A program made the position numbers and the translations under genes. From Clostridium_AM sp900759715 (GTDB lineage: Bacteria; Bacillota; Clostridia; Clostridiales; Clostridiaceae), in the NCBI GenBank assembly GCA_900759715.1, contig CAAEXF010000054.1:1-64000 (forward strand): a DNA stretch of 64,000 nucleotides, written 5' to 3'. Position 1 is the stretch's first letter. Each line of letters opens with the position of its first letter. Below, one piece after another: positions 16,476 through 25,710 of the stretch. Below the pieces are notes generated by a model. The model worked only from the letters and a program-made list of their open reading frames with translations, had not been told where the DNA came from and did not search any database.

Positions 16476-17327
16476 TTAAAATGCTGCGGCCTTAAAGCCT
16501 TTTCCTTTTACTTCAGCAGTATCCATTATTGATACTACTGCACTTGAATCTATATCTTCAATTAAGTTTTTAGCTTGTTCAATTTCTTTTGGTGTTAAGA
16601 TACAGTATATAACTTTCTTTTTATCACCAGTATAGGCACCTTCACCATAAAGATAAGTTACACCTCTACCTAGCTTATCTAGTATAACCTGTTTTATTTT
16701 ATCACTATTTTGTGTTACTACTAGCACTACCTTTTCCTTATCAAAGCCTTGAATTATTTTATCTATTACTGCAGTACTCATATACATTGAAATTAAAGTG
16801 TATATAGCTGTTTCCAAGCTTCCTATAAATACTCCCATAGTTACTATTACTACATTAATCATAAATGCTATTCTTCCTATGGACATACCATATTTTTTCT
16901 TAACTACTACTGCTATAATATCTGTTCCTCCTTGTGAGGCTCTATTTTTAAATATGATTCCTGCACCGAGACCTGTTAAAATTCCTCCACATAAAGCAGA
17001 AAGTAAGGGATCGGTCATATAATAAAGGTTATGAAGATTTCTTGTAAATATTAGAGCTAGAGACATTGCAGTCATCCCGATAAAACTGAAAATACCAAAT
17101 TCCTTATCTATAGCTCTTATTCCTATTAAAAATATAGGTATATTTATAAGAATTACAGAATAACCTGAGGGCATTGTAGTTAAATACTGTAAAATTATTG
17201 CTATTCCAGCTACCCCTCCACTCAGAAATTTATGTGGTATTATAAATATATTAACTCCGATAGAATATATTAAACTGCCGACAACTATCATCGCAACTCT
17301 TAATAGATTTTCCTTTTTAATTAACAT
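16476..17327 (-). CDS. YitT family membrane protein (DUF161 + DUF2179)
   Basis: This 283-residue protein has five to six N-terminal membrane segments (about residues 10-195; includes FLSGGVAGIAIILQYL and KNRASQGGTDIIA) and a C-terminal cytoplasmic DUF2179 domain (about 200-283; GRGVTYLYGEGAYTGDKKKVIYCI). The family is common in Firmicutes and of unknown transport function. The start ATG follows AGGAGGCATCATTAG. A near-consensus promoter and a 5'-terminal hairpin leader lie upstream. Confidence 0.9.
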   Translation of the reverse strand: MLIKKENLLRVAMIVVGSLIYSIGVNIFIIPHKFLSGGVAGIAIILQYLTTMPSGYSVILINIPIFLIGIRAIDKEFGIFSFIGMTAMSLALIFTRNLHNLYYMTDPLLSALCGGILTGLGAGIIFKNRASQGGTDIIAVVVKKKYGMSIGRIAFMINVVIVTMGVFIGSLETAIYTLISMYMSTAVIDKIIQGFDKEKVVLVVTQNSDKIKQVILDKLGRGVTYLYGEGAYTGDKKKVIYCILTPKEIEQAKNLIEDIDSSAVVSIMDTAEVKGKGFKAAAF

Positions 17328-17396
17328 CTAATGATGCCTCCTTAATAAAAACAATGTATTAATCCATTTTATAAACAATTATGTAAAAGTATTAAA

Positions 17397-17460
17397 TAGT
17401 TAGAAGGCATATATTAGATAATTATACATAGGAAGTCTTTGTTGTTGCGCCTTCTAGCTA
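17397..17460 (-). promoter_or_regulatory. Hairpin leader at the 5' end of the YitT transcript
   Basis: On the minus strand TAGCTAGAAGGC pairs with GCCTTCTAACTA around a 40-nt loop containing GCAACAACAAAGACTTCC. The hairpin begins within about ten bases of the predicted transcription start, leaving about 70 nt to the YitT start codon. It could be a regulatory leader; I do not recognise its class. Confidence 0.4.
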
Positions 17461-17468
17461 CTATATAA

Positions 17469-17497
17469 ATTCTATAATATTCCCTTCAAATAGTCAA
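17469..17497 (-). promoter_or_regulatory. Promoter of the YitT gene
   Basis: TTGACT (17497-17492), a 17-bp spacer and TAGAAT (17474-17469) lie about 145 bp upstream of the start codon. The rest of 17498-17686 shows no gene. Confidence 0.6.
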
Positions 17498-17686
17498 TGG
17501 ACTCATAATTGGACTAATCCATATATCCAATCATTTAAAAGTCCATTTGCTGATATTTATTAATTAAACATATTATCTCTTTAATATCTGCCCTATTTCT
17601 AATGAATTCTCAATTTCCTTATTATAGAAAATTCATATTTTACAGACAATTCATCCGGATCAATAATATTTTAATAAATAAAAAAT

Positions 17687-17727
17687 AAAGGCATAGTATA
17701 TACTTCTACAAGATATACTGTGCCTTT
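17687..17727 (-). terminator. Hairpin terminator after the FTR1-family gene
   Basis: AAAGGCATAGTATAT pairs with ATATACTGTGCCTTT; the minus strand continues with ATTTTTTATTT. It ends 17 bp from the stop of the FTR1-type gene. Confidence 0.8.
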
Positions 17728-17744
17728 ATATTTTCTATAGTTAA

Positions 17745-18446
17745 TTATAACTTTTTAATATACTTTTTCATCATATCCTTCAAGAATATATAAAGAGTTG
17801 GAATAGCATAAATTAACTCTCCTGCTCTTTCAATTGCCCCTCCCATAGAAGGCATTAACTCTGCAAGCCCTTCTCCAAACATCAAAGCACCTATTAGTAT
17901 TAAAATTATTGTTAGTGCATTAAATATTAATTCTATACTGAGTTTTAGAGTTTGCTTGTACACAAGATACATTAAAACAATTGAAATCAAAGCTCCTAAT
18001 ATTATACCAATTGCTATATTTAGAGCTGCTTCATTTATAAAAGGTAGCGTAAAAATAGTTATTTCCAAGCTCTCTCTAAATATTGTCAGAAATGCAAGCG
18101 TAAATAAACTTACAGCTGTAATTTTTACATTCACATTATCTTCTTCTTTAGTTGGCAGAGCTTTACTTTGCCTTCTTAAAAGAACTATGCTGTATAATAT
18201 TAAAGCTGCCAGAAATAACATCATAGCTCCTTGGAATATATGCTGTACTGCTGCATCTATAGACTTAGCTTGATTAAATATAATTACCCCAGTTATGACA
18301 CTTAAAGCAACTCCACTACCTGAACCAACATATAAATACTTCTTCAAGTCTTCTCTATTTATCTTAGAAAGATATACTAAGAGCGGAACAATAACCAGCA
18401 ACATTTCAAAGCTTTCCCTAAAAGCAATAATCATAGTCGTAACCAT
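17745..18446 (-). CDS. FTR1 family high-affinity iron permease
   Basis: This roughly 233-residue membrane protein has about seven hydrophobic segments. The two RExxE-type motifs that bind ferric iron in FTR1/EfeU permeases are present: RESFE near the N-terminus (about residues 10-14) and RESLE in the middle. I chose the ATG at 18446 after GGGGGTGAGAAA; the longer frame to 18473 begins before that site. No oxidase (EfeB) or EfeO partner is adjacent, so whether it transports iron or another metal is open. Confidence 0.85.
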   Translation of the reverse strand: MVTTMIIAFRESFEMLLVIVPLLVYLSKINREDLKKYLYVGSGSGVALSVITGVIIFNQAKSIDAAVQHIFQGAMMLFLAALILYSIVLLRRQSKALPTKEEDNVNVKITAVSLFTLAFLTIFRESLEITIFTLPFINEAALNIAIGIILGALISIVLMYLVYKQTLKLSIELIFNALTIILILIGALMFGEGLAELMPSMGGAIERAGELIYAIPTLYIFLKDMMKKYIKKL

Positions 18447-18559
18447 TTTCTCACCCCCTAGTTTAAAAATCAAATAGTCTTTGTTACATAATAAGCAGAA
18501 ATAGCTAAAATGTTACACAAAAAAGTAAAATAACGCTAAGTACTTGGGGGTTGAGCTTT

Positions 18560-18622
18560 ATGCCGATAGAAATAGATGAATTTTTTGTACCTCATCTGAG
18601 GCATACAAATGAAATAAACTAA
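18560..18622 (+). CDS. Possible 20-residue peptide before a terminator
   Basis: An ATG preceded by GGGGGTTGAGC opens a 20-codon frame (MPIEIDEFFVPHLRHTNEIN) that ends right before a strong hairpin terminator. It is the only plus-strand unit between two leftward genes. I know no homologue. It may be a real small gene, a leader peptide or a remnant. Confidence 0.25.
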   Translation: MPIEIDEFFVPHLRHTNEIN

Positions 18623-18644
18623 AAGAGGGTCCAAAACCCTCTTT
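18622..18644. terminator. Bidirectional terminator at the end of the cobalamin cluster
   Basis: AAAGAGGGT pairs with ACCCTCTTT around CCAAA, with T-runs on both sides. It directly follows the stop of the corrinoid adenosyltransferase gene. Confidence 0.85.
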
Positions 18645-18645
18645 T

Positions 18646-19161
18646 TTAGTCTTCTATTCCTTTTCTTGCTGGAACACCTTGAGTATAGTAGTGTTTAATT
18701 TCTTTCATTTCTGTAACTAAATCTGCCTTCTCTATAATTCTCTCATTTGCATATCTTCCTGTGAGAATTACCTCCGTTTTTTCAGCTTTTCTATCTAGAA
18801 TTTCTATAACTTCGTCTACTGAAAAAAGTTCATAAAACAATGCAATATTTATTTCATCTAATACTACAACATCATATTCACCAGAAGTTAAAACTTCTTC
18901 TGCTTTTTGTAGACCTTTCCTTGCAACTTCTTTATCTGCTTTTGTTGGGTTTCCTAATATAAAAACATCTCTACCAAACTGTTCTAATGTAAAGTTTGGC
19001 AAATAATTAGGTGCATTTAATTCGCTATACTTCATCCCCTTAGTAAATTGTCCAAAAAAAACCTTTTTTCCAGCACAAACTGCTCTAAGGGATAAACCTA
19101 AAGCACAAGTTGTTTTTCCTTTTCCATTACCAGTGTAAACTTGAATATATCCTTTTTCCAT
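18646..19161 (-). CDS. cobA: Cob(I)yrinic acid a,c-diamide adenosyltransferase
   Basis: This 171-residue BtuR/CobO/CobA-type ATP:corrinoid adenosyltransferase attaches the upper 5'-deoxyadenosyl ligand to cobalt. The P-loop GNGKGKTT is at about residues 11-18, VVLDEINIAL follows in the middle, and the protein ends with HYYTQGVPARKGIE, the family C-terminus. The start ATG follows AAGAAGGAATTATT. It is the last gene of the leftward cobalamin cluster and lies 33 bp after the pduX-like gene. Confidence 0.94.
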   Translation of the reverse strand: MEKGYIQVYTGNGKGKTTCALGLSLRAVCAGKKVFFGQFTKGMKYSELNAPNYLPNFTLEQFGRDVFILGNPTKADKEVARKGLQKAEEVLTSGEYDVVVLDEINIALFYELFSVDEVIEILDRKAEKTEVILTGRYANERIIEKADLVTEMKEIKHYYTQGVPARKGIED

Positions 19162-19193
19162 AATAATTCCTTCTTTCTTAATAATAGTAAAAA

Positions 19194-20030
19194 TTATATT
19201 TCAATAGAATTTAAAGTATTAACTGAATATACTTTACAGGTTGTTATATTTTGAGCTAATTCTTTTGCATAATTAAGTTTTTCTTTATCTTCATATATAA
19301 TACCCAACACATTTCCGCTGTGGGCTCCCATTATACCTAAACCATGAGTTTTATCCTTTATATCAATAATTTGCTCTAAAAAGTCATAATAAAGCCTTTT
19401 TTGATTTCTTATTATACTTTCCGTAGAAACATAGGCAAGCTTTCCTAAGTTCTTTTCTCTTATAGCCTCTTCTAAAATTGGAATTAAATCATCTACATCA
19501 CTTAATGTCGGTAGCTTTTTACTATTAAATTCTACGGTGTCTACAACCTTGTTTCCTTCAAAGGCCAGTATATTATAAGGAATGTATTCTCCCATCTGTT
19601 TTTTATATAAGCCTTTCTTATAATCAAATAAAGTCATCTCTTTAAATATTATACTGTCTGTTGGTTCTATTTTTATACACTGTTCCATAAGCTCTGTTTC
19701 GTTAAACTCTTTATTAAACATTTTGAGCAGACAATAATATACTCCGCATAAATCTGCAGTACTACTAGCAAGTCCTTTTCCATAAGGTATTTTAGAGTTT
19801 ATTTCTATATCTATAGTATTATAATACTGACCATAATCCCATAACTCTAAAACATTTCGAAGAAAGTCTGCAGATTTTTTGTTATTATATTTTTTTTGTA
19901 TATTGTTACACTCAAAAACCTTTACTTTTGTATATATATCTACAGGACAAGACAACAGAAGATCTTTATCCTTCACTTTCCCCTGTAGTATTTCCCCAAA
20001 ACTTCCTGGGTAACTTATTGTAAACTCCAT
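19194..20030 (-). CDS. pduX: L-threonine kinase (PduX-like GHMP kinase)
   Basis: This roughly 278-residue GHMP-family kinase starts EFTISYPGSFGEILQG, the PduX hallmark, and has the ATP-binding PYGKGLASSTADLCG motif (about residues 90-105). PduX phosphorylates threonine, and CobD then decarboxylates it to (R)-1-amino-2-propanol phosphate, the aminopropanol linker of cobalamin. CobD is encoded in the same cluster, which supports the call. I chose the ATG at 20030; an in-frame ATG at 20042 overlaps the AAAGG ribosome site. Confidence 0.88.
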   Translation of the reverse strand: MEFTISYPGSFGEILQGKVKDKDLLLSCPVDIYTKVKVFECNNIQKKYNNKKSADFLRNVLELWDYGQYYNTIDIEINSKIPYGKGLASSTADLCGVYYCLLKMFNKEFNETELMEQCIKIEPTDSIIFKEMTLFDYKKGLYKKQMGEYIPYNILAFEGNKVVDTVEFNSKKLPTLSDVDDLIPILEEAIREKNLGKLAYVSTESIIRNQKRLYYDFLEQIIDIKDKTHGLGIMGAHSGNVLGIIYEDKEKLNYAKELAQNITTCKVYSVNTLNSIEI

Positions 20031-20130
20031 AAAATCTAACATCCTTTACTCTTTGATAGCTTAAGTCTTTATTTCATAGCCAGTATCTTAAGCTTATTAA
20101 AATAGTACTAATCATATTAAATAACTAATC

Positions 20131-20904
20131 TTACTTTAATTTCACTCTATCTAATAAGTAGTTAACCAAATCCTCTGTATCATAAAATACATTATTATAT
20201 TTCATTGTTTGTCTTCCTATGATAAATCCATAAATATTATTATCAACACAAGCCCTAAGCTTTTCTTCAGTACCACCCTGAATACCACTATCCTTAAGAA
20301 TAACTGCCTGCGCCTTGTATTCCTTAATAAAGGCACAATTTAGCTCATAACTTATAGGACCTTTTATTGCAATTATATCTCCTGCATCTAAGCCCTTATT
20401 AATGCATTCTTGCATAACTTTCACTGATGGTAAAACTCTATGGATAATCCTATTCTTCAGATTCATAGAAAGAATCTTGTCCAAATTTCTACTTCCTGTG
20501 GTATTTAAAATATTGCCTTTAATATTTTTTAGCTTATCATAAAGTTCCTCATAGTCTTTTAACTCTATAATTTTCTCTTCATTTTTAAATTTATCAACAC
20601 ATGAAGGTCTTTCATATCTCAAATATTCTATACCAAAAACTTCGCAAGCCTTCATAGCATTTTTACTAATTTCTAAAGCATAAGGATGAGAAGCATCCAC
20701 TAATAAACTTACATTTTTCTCCTTAAACAACCTTACTAGTCCTTCTAAATCTAAAGGATTAGTATTTAGGTATGAATACTTGTAGTCTTTTAAAATTTCA
20801 CCACCGTATTCTGTTGCTGTGGACACTAGAATATCCTCTGTATAATTGTTTAATAAGGAAAGAATTTTTCTTCCCTCTGAAGTGCCAAGAATTAATCCTA
20901 TCAT
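20131..20904 (-). CDS. cbiJ: Precorrin-6x / cobalt-precorrin-6A reductase
   Basis: This 257-residue CobK/CbiJ family enzyme uses NADPH to reduce a ring double bond of cobalt-precorrin-6A. It starts IGLILGTSEGRKI, has LLVDASHPYALEISKNA and LNTTGSRNL, and ends with an IKGPISYELN and DSGIQGGTEEKLRA region typical of the family. It follows cbiK by 18 bp in a tightly packed operon. Confidence 0.93.
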   Translation of the reverse strand: MIGLILGTSEGRKILSLLNNYTEDILVSTATEYGGEILKDYKYSYLNTNPLDLEGLVRLFKEKNVSLLVDASHPYALEISKNAMKACEVFGIEYLRYERPSCVDKFKNEEKIIELKDYEELYDKLKNIKGNILNTTGSRNLDKILSMNLKNRIIHRVLPSVKVMQECINKGLDAGDIIAIKGPISYELNCAFIKEYKAQAVILKDSGIQGGTEEKLRACVDNNIYGFIIGRQTMKYNNVFYDTEDLVNYLLDRVKLK

Positions 20905-20922
20905 TTCTTAATCACCAACTTA

Positions 20923-21729
20923 TTATTCAGCCATTAAAGGATTGCCCTCTATACAATCTCTAACATGCTGTACATATATATCTTGATATTCTTTATTTTC
21001 ACCTAATCCATGAAGGTATACATGTGACTTTATGTCCTGTTCTTCCAATTGACTTTTCCATGAATCCTCTTCATCTCCAGCCATATCATTAATAGCATGA
21101 TCTCCTGCAACAAGCATATATGGCATTAAAGTAACTTCTTTAATGTTTTCTTCTTTAAGCTTTGGAATTATGCTTTCTAATGTAGGATATCCCTCAACTG
21201 TTGCAACATATATAGTTCCCAATTCAGCATCATTCAACATACATTGTAGCTGTGCATAACATGAATTAGCATGATGTGTGGAACCGTGCCCCATAAGCAC
21301 TACAGCAGTGTTTTCTCTCATTTCTGGAAGCTGAATTTTTAAAGCATCTATAGCTATCTTATAGTCTTTCTTTCTATATAATATAGGCCTTCCTAGAACT
21401 AGCTTATCAAAAGAGTCTATATATTTATTGACCTGGCGTGTTACCTTATCATATTCGTCTCCAGGCATAATGTGTAGAGGTTGTACATATACCTCTGTAA
21501 AACCATCATTTTTCATCTTTTCTAAAGCTTCTTCAACATTATCTATATGAAGGTCCATTTCTTCCTTTAGCTTTTTCATAATCATGCCAGAAGTAAATGC
21601 TCTTCTTATCTCGTACTCAGGAAAACACTCTTTTATTCTATTTTCTGTAGATTCGATACATGCTTTAAAGGTTTCCATAATACTTGTTCCAAAACTTGCT
21701 ACCAATATACCTTTTTTTGCTCCACTCAT
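20923..21729 (-). CDS. cbiK: Sirohydrochlorin cobaltochelatase
   Basis: This 268-residue anaerobic-type class II chelatase inserts Co2+ into sirohydrochlorin, committing it to cobalamin. It starts KKGILVASFGTS. The metal-binding histidines lie in VVLMGHGSTHHAN (middle) and LVAGDHAINDMAGD. No signal peptide is present, so it is cytoplasmic, unlike some secreted CbiK relatives. It lies between cbiH and cbiJ. Confidence 0.95.
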   Translation of the reverse strand: MSGAKKGILVASFGTSIMETFKACIESTENRIKECFPEYEIRRAFTSGMIMKKLKEEMDLHIDNVEEALEKMKNDGFTEVYVQPLHIMPGDEYDKVTRQVNKYIDSFDKLVLGRPILYRKKDYKIAIDALKIQLPEMRENTAVVLMGHGSTHHANSCYAQLQCMLNDAELGTIYVATVEGYPTLESIIPKLKEENIKEVTLMPYMLVAGDHAINDMAGDEEDSWKSQLEEQDIKSHVYLHGLGENKEYQDIYVQHVRDCIEGNPLMAE

Positions 21730-21815
21730 CTATTTCACCTCATAATTACTTAAACTTTTTTATTTACTATTTATACAGGGACATAATCTACAAAGTTAAA
21801 TCTCCGGCTTTTCCC

Positions 21816-22532
21816 TTATACCATGTATCCTCTAGGTGTTATAAATTTTCCGTCTTTTATAAAGCTTCTGCTGTTTCCTATTATTACTATTGAGAACATA
21901 TCAACTTCACTGTCATCAAAAGTGTCTATAGTAAATAAAGTTGTTTCTTGCCCATCCCTTAATGCATTTTTAACTACTGCCACTGGAGTATTCCCTTGTC
22001 TGTACTTTTTTATAATGTCCATGCACTCTTGCAAGTATAAAGGTCTTCCGTGACTTTTAGGATTATAAAGAGAGATTATAAAATCTCCTTCTGCAGCTAA
22101 TTCCACTCTTTTCTTTATAAGTTCATATGGTGTCATAAGGTCACTCAAACTTATATTGCAATTATCATGCATAAGAGGTGCTCCAACTACTGAAGCTGCC
22201 GCTGAAGATGCTGTAACCCCTGGAATAATCTCTACATCTTCATCTTTTCTCATCTCTAAAATAAGTCCAGCCATACCATATATTCCAGCATCACCAGTAC
22301 TTACTATCGATACTATTTTATCCTTAGCTAATTCTAATGCTTGCTTACATCTTTCTACTTCTCCACGCATTCCTGTAGAAACTACAGGCTTATCTTTAAC
22401 TAAAGGTTTTATAAACTCTATATATTTTGTATACCCTACTATAACATCACTTTCTTCAAGCGCTTTTACCGCTTTTAAGGTCATATGCTCAAGTCCTCCA
22501 GGACCAATTCCTATAACATAAAGCTTACCCAA
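21816..22532 (-). CDS. cbiH: Cobalt-precorrin-3B C17-methyltransferase
   Basis: This roughly 238-residue SAM-dependent tetrapyrrole methylase of the CobJ/CbiH type starts with GKLYVIGIGPGGLEHMTLKA. It has VSTGDAGIYGMAG and FIISLYNPKSHGRP, the latter a CobJ signature. It methylates C17 and contracts the ring. I chose the TTG at 22532, ten bases after AAAAGG, because the longer frame to 22586 would run into cbiG. Confidence 0.93.
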   Translation of the reverse strand: MGKLYVIGIGPGGLEHMTLKAVKALEESDVIVGYTKYIEFIKPLVKDKPVVSTGMRGEVERCKQALELAKDKIVSIVSTGDAGIYGMAGLILEMRKDEDVEIIPGVTASSAAASVVGAPLMHDNCNISLSDLMTPYELIKKRVELAAEGDFIISLYNPKSHGRPLYLQECMDIIKKYRQGNTPVAVVKNALRDGQETTLFTIDTFDDSEVDMFSIVIIGNSRSFIKDGKFITPRGYMV

Positions 22533-22558
22533 ATTAACACATCCTTTTCTACATACAT

Positions 22559-23593
22559 TTAGAAAGTATCTAACTCTCCTATACACAGGGTCATTCCATT
22601 AGCTTTTATTTTTTCTGAAACTAATCTTGCTCCTAATAACTCAACACAGGGTTCACATACCGCACGTACTCCTATGGTCTTTTCCACAAAGTCACTGCCT
22701 AAATATTTATATTGAACCTTTTTTATTTCTTCTATGGAAAATATTTTTATTTTGCAGCCTAGATGTTCACTAAGCCTTAGTATAGCTTTTTCATCCTTTT
22801 TTACTTCTACAGTTCCAATGAATTTCACTGCTCTTTTATCTATATTTTTTCCCTTTAGCAGTTTTTCAACTGTATCTCTCATTTTTTCAGGCTCAAAATT
22901 CTTTCTACAGCCTATACCAAGTGCAATATCTTTTCTTATAAGTTTAAGAACATCAATTTCTTTTACTTTTTCACTGAGCTTATTATTTTTCTCTATATTA
23001 TTCAATTCATAAATATCTTCATTTAGATTATGTGTGACATAAACCAATCCCTTTACCCCGTCAAAATTTTCTGTATATCCTTTCGGTAAAGAAATTTTTG
23101 ATTTTAAATCTATAAAACCTACTTTTTCTTTATTAACAAGTAATGCAGCAATTTGTTTAGCATCTTTTAGATTATCAATTATTAAATCATTATTTTTAGC
23201 AATTATATCTGGAGCTTCAACTCCTAAGTTATCCGTAGCAGTTGTAATAACAGGTATACTATTTAAGATTTTTGCTACCTGCAAAGTTAATTCATTGGCA
23301 CCACCTAAGTGTCCACTTAAAAGACTTATTGCAAAGTTGCTGGAATTATCTACAACCACTATAGCTGGATCCTTATCCTTCGATGTTATGTATTCTGCTA
23401 TTGCTCTTACAGCTATGCCTGTAGAACTTATAAATATTATTGCCTTATATTCTTTCATGAGTTTTTCAGTAATTTCTTTAAGTCTGAAGTTCTCTATTAA
23501 TTCTTTAGAATACAGTTCTATATCCAAAGAATTTTTAAGCTTTTCTGCAATAGCATCTCCAGATTTCATAACACTAATTACTGCTATTTTCAT
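22559..23593 (-). CDS. cbiG: Cobalt-precorrin-5A hydrolase
   Basis: This roughly 344-residue CbiG opens the delta-lactone of cobalt-precorrin-5A and releases acetaldehyde. The N-terminal domain has FISSTGIAVRAIAEYITSKDKDPAIVVVD, and the C-terminal CbiG domain has LGIGCRKN and CEPCVELLGA. I chose the ATG at 23593 after AAAGGGAAAAG; it overlaps the end of cbiF by 20 bp, which suggests translational coupling. Confidence 0.93.
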   Translation of the reverse strand: MKIAVISVMKSGDAIAEKLKNSLDIELYSKELIENFRLKEITEKLMKEYKAIIFISSTGIAVRAIAEYITSKDKDPAIVVVDNSSNFAISLLSGHLGGANELTLQVAKILNSIPVITTATDNLGVEAPDIIAKNNDLIIDNLKDAKQIAALLVNKEKVGFIDLKSKISLPKGYTENFDGVKGLVYVTHNLNEDIYELNNIEKNNKLSEKVKEIDVLKLIRKDIALGIGCRKNFEPEKMRDTVEKLLKGKNIDKRAVKFIGTVEVKKDEKAILRLSEHLGCKIKIFSIEEIKKVQYKYLGSDFVEKTIGVRAVCEPCVELLGARLVSEKIKANGMTLCIGELDTF

Positions 23594-24350
23594 CTTTTCC
23601 CTTTCTGAACATGTGAGTGAAATTTTCATGATATAATAAGCTCTTATCATACTCACAGTTTATAAAATCTCCCACAAGTATTTGAGCAGTTTTAGTTATG
23701 TTTTCTTCTTTAACTTTTTCCGCAATGTCATCAAGGGTTCCTATAACATACTTTTCATCTCCCCAAGTTGCTCTTTGTATAACTGCTACAGGAACATTTC
23801 TTCCATAACCTTTTCTTAGCTTTTCTACAACTTTATCTATCATACCAACTGATAGGAATAAAGCCATAGAAGCTCCTATACCTGCCAATCTTTCCAAGTC
23901 TTCCTTTTCAGGTACTGGAGTTCTTCCTTCCATTCTTGTAAGTATAATTGTTTGACTTACATTTGGAAGTGTGAATTCTTTTTTAATTGCCGCTGCAGCA
24001 GCTGTAAATGAACTTACTCCTGGAACAACCTCATATGGTATGTTAAACTTTTCAAGCTCATCCATTTGCTCTTTTATAGCTCCATATATAGCTGGGTCTC
24101 CCGTATGAAGTCTTACTATTTTTTTATTTTCATTATAAGACTTTACCACCACATCAATAACCTCTTGTAATGTCATTGAGGCTGAATTATGTATCTCTAC
24201 ATTTTCTTTGCAATGTTCGAAATGTTCTTTGCTTACCAGTGAACCTGCATATATTATTACATCTGCTTCGGATAATATCTTTCTACCTTTAACTGTTATT
24301 AAGTCTGGATCTCCTGGACCTGCTCCTATGAAATATACTATATTCTCCAT
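23574..24350 (-). CDS. cbiF: Cobalt-precorrin-4 C11-methyltransferase
   Basis: This 258-residue CobM/CbiF-type methylase starts VYFIGAGPGDPDLITVKG. It has HTGDPAIYGAIKEQM and the mid-protein PNVSQTIILTRMEGRTPVPE stretch, diagnostic for C11-methyltransferases. It uses SAM to methylate C11 of cobalt-precorrin-4. It overlaps cbiG downstream and is 32 bp after cbiL. Confidence 0.95.
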   Translation of the reverse strand: MENIVYFIGAGPGDPDLITVKGRKILSEADVIIYAGSLVSKEHFEHCKENVEIHNSASMTLQEVIDVVVKSYNENKKIVRLHTGDPAIYGAIKEQMDELEKFNIPYEVVPGVSSFTAAAAAIKKEFTLPNVSQTIILTRMEGRTPVPEKEDLERLAGIGASMALFLSVGMIDKVVEKLRKGYGRNVPVAVIQRATWGDEKYVIGTLDDIAEKVKEENITKTAQILVGDFINCEYDKSLLYHENFTHMFRKGKDENSSN

Positions 24351-24382
24351 ATAAGTCTCTCCTTTTTATAATTTAAGATGCC

Positions 24383-25078
24383 TTAATCTCTTTGTGCTAG
24401 GATAAGTGACATATAATCTCTATTTTTTAGTATTTCTTCTCTATCTCTAATTACCTGCTGACCTTCTCTATATGCTCTTTTTACATATACATATCTAAAA
24501 CCTTTTTCTTCAAGAGTATTTAATACCTTCTCTTCAAGCTTGTATAATTTCATTATAACTACAAACTTTTCATCCTTTATTTCATCAACTTGTGTTGCTG
24601 GCATTATTAATACTCTTTCATCACCTATAACGATGTTTTCTCCAGCTAAGCTTGCACTTGCACAAAAGGATGTAATCCCTGGTACTGTCTCTGTGCTATA
24701 CCCTTGTTCTTTTATGTATTTTAAAAGATATATGTAGGTACTGTATACAAATGGATCTCCTATAGTTAAAAAAGCTACATCTTTTCCATCCTTAAGTTTT
24801 TCCTCTATAGTTTTAAATGCCTTATATATTTTCTCTTCCTGCTCTGCTCCCCCCATTGGAAAGTGCTTTACAATAACTTCTTTATCTTCGCTTATAAAAT
24901 TTTTAGCTGTCTCTAGAGCTATACTACTTCCACCTTCTTTAGCAGATGGAGCAACCACTACATCACACTTTTTTATGACATTTACAGCTTTTAAAGTCAG
25001 TAGTTCTTCATCTCCTGGACCAACTCCTATACCATATAAAGTCCCTAATTTAACAGAATTATTATCCAAACATTTCAC
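24383..25078 (-). CDS. cbiL: Cobalt-precorrin-2 C20-methyltransferase
   Basis: This 231-residue tetrapyrrole methylase starts its domain with LGTLYGIGVGPGDEELLTLKA. It has VAFLTIGDPFVYSTYIYLL and GITSFCASASLAG, both CobI/CbiL-like. It methylates C20 of cobalt-factor II, the first corrin-specific methylation. The ATG at 25078 is spaced seven bases after AGAAGG. Confidence 0.94.
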   Translation of the reverse strand: MKCLDNNSVKLGTLYGIGVGPGDEELLTLKAVNVIKKCDVVVAPSAKEGGSSIALETAKNFISEDKEVIVKHFPMGGAEQEEKIYKAFKTIEEKLKDGKDVAFLTIGDPFVYSTYIYLLKYIKEQGYSTETVPGITSFCASASLAGENIVIGDERVLIMPATQVDEIKDEKFVVIMKLYKLEEKVLNTLEEKGFRYVYVKRAYREGQQVIRDREEILKNRDYMSLILAQRD

Positions 25079-25104
25079 ATCCTTCTACATACTTTTTTAA
25101 CTAC

Positions 25105-25668
25105 CTAAATCTTTTTTCCAGTTAAAATAAAGATACTGTTATTTGCAACCATCATATAGCTTTTGCCTTTGATTTTATTTACTGAGACTTGAACACACTC
25201 AATTTCATAATTTAAGTCTTTTAGTGTATTCATAGCTTTATATAAGTTATCTAGAGTAATAAAATTCAAAACCATATTACATCCACTTTTTAATTTCAAG
25301 TGGTAACGCATAATTATATCTTCTATATTGCCGCCGCTGCCTCCAATAAATATAGCATCAAACATCCCACATATATCTTCTTCAACAGCTAGTGCTTCTC
25401 CTTTAACTACTTTAAGATTACCTGCATTAAACTTACTCTTATTTTTTTCTATAATCTCTAATGCTTCTTCATCTTTTTCTATGGCAATCACTTCACCCTT
25501 TGAACATATATTAGCTATTTGTATACTTACCGAACCGGTTCCTGCTCCAATGTCTAGAACTCTATAATAGTCTTCAAGCTGAAGCTTTGCAGTGCTTAAG
25601 ACTCTAACTTCCTCCTTAGTCATAGGACAGTTTCCTCTTATAAATTCCTCATCCTTTATATAGTTCAT
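25105..25668 (-). CDS. cbiT: Cobalt-precorrin-6B C15-methyltransferase (decarboxylating), CbiT subunit
   Basis: This 187-residue Rossmann-fold methyltransferase has the SAM motif LDIGAGTGSVSIQIA (about residues 38-52), IAIEKDEEALEI and FIGGSGGNIEDII. CbiT methylates C15 and decarboxylates the acetate side chain on C12. The separate cbiE and cbiT genes replace the fused CobL of other organisms. It lies directly after cbiE. Confidence 0.94.
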   Translation of the reverse strand: MNYIKDEEFIRGNCPMTKEEVRVLSTAKLQLEDYYRVLDIGAGTGSVSIQIANICSKGEVIAIEKDEEALEIIEKNKSKFNAGNLKVVKGEALAVEEDICGMFDAIFIGGSGGNIEDIIMRYHLKLKSGCNMVLNFITLDNLYKAMNTLKDLNYEIECVQVSVNKIKGKSYMMVANNSIFILTGKKI

Positions 25669-25710
25669 AAACTTATTCTCCTCTATATTTTAAAAACAGA
25701 TATTTAATTC

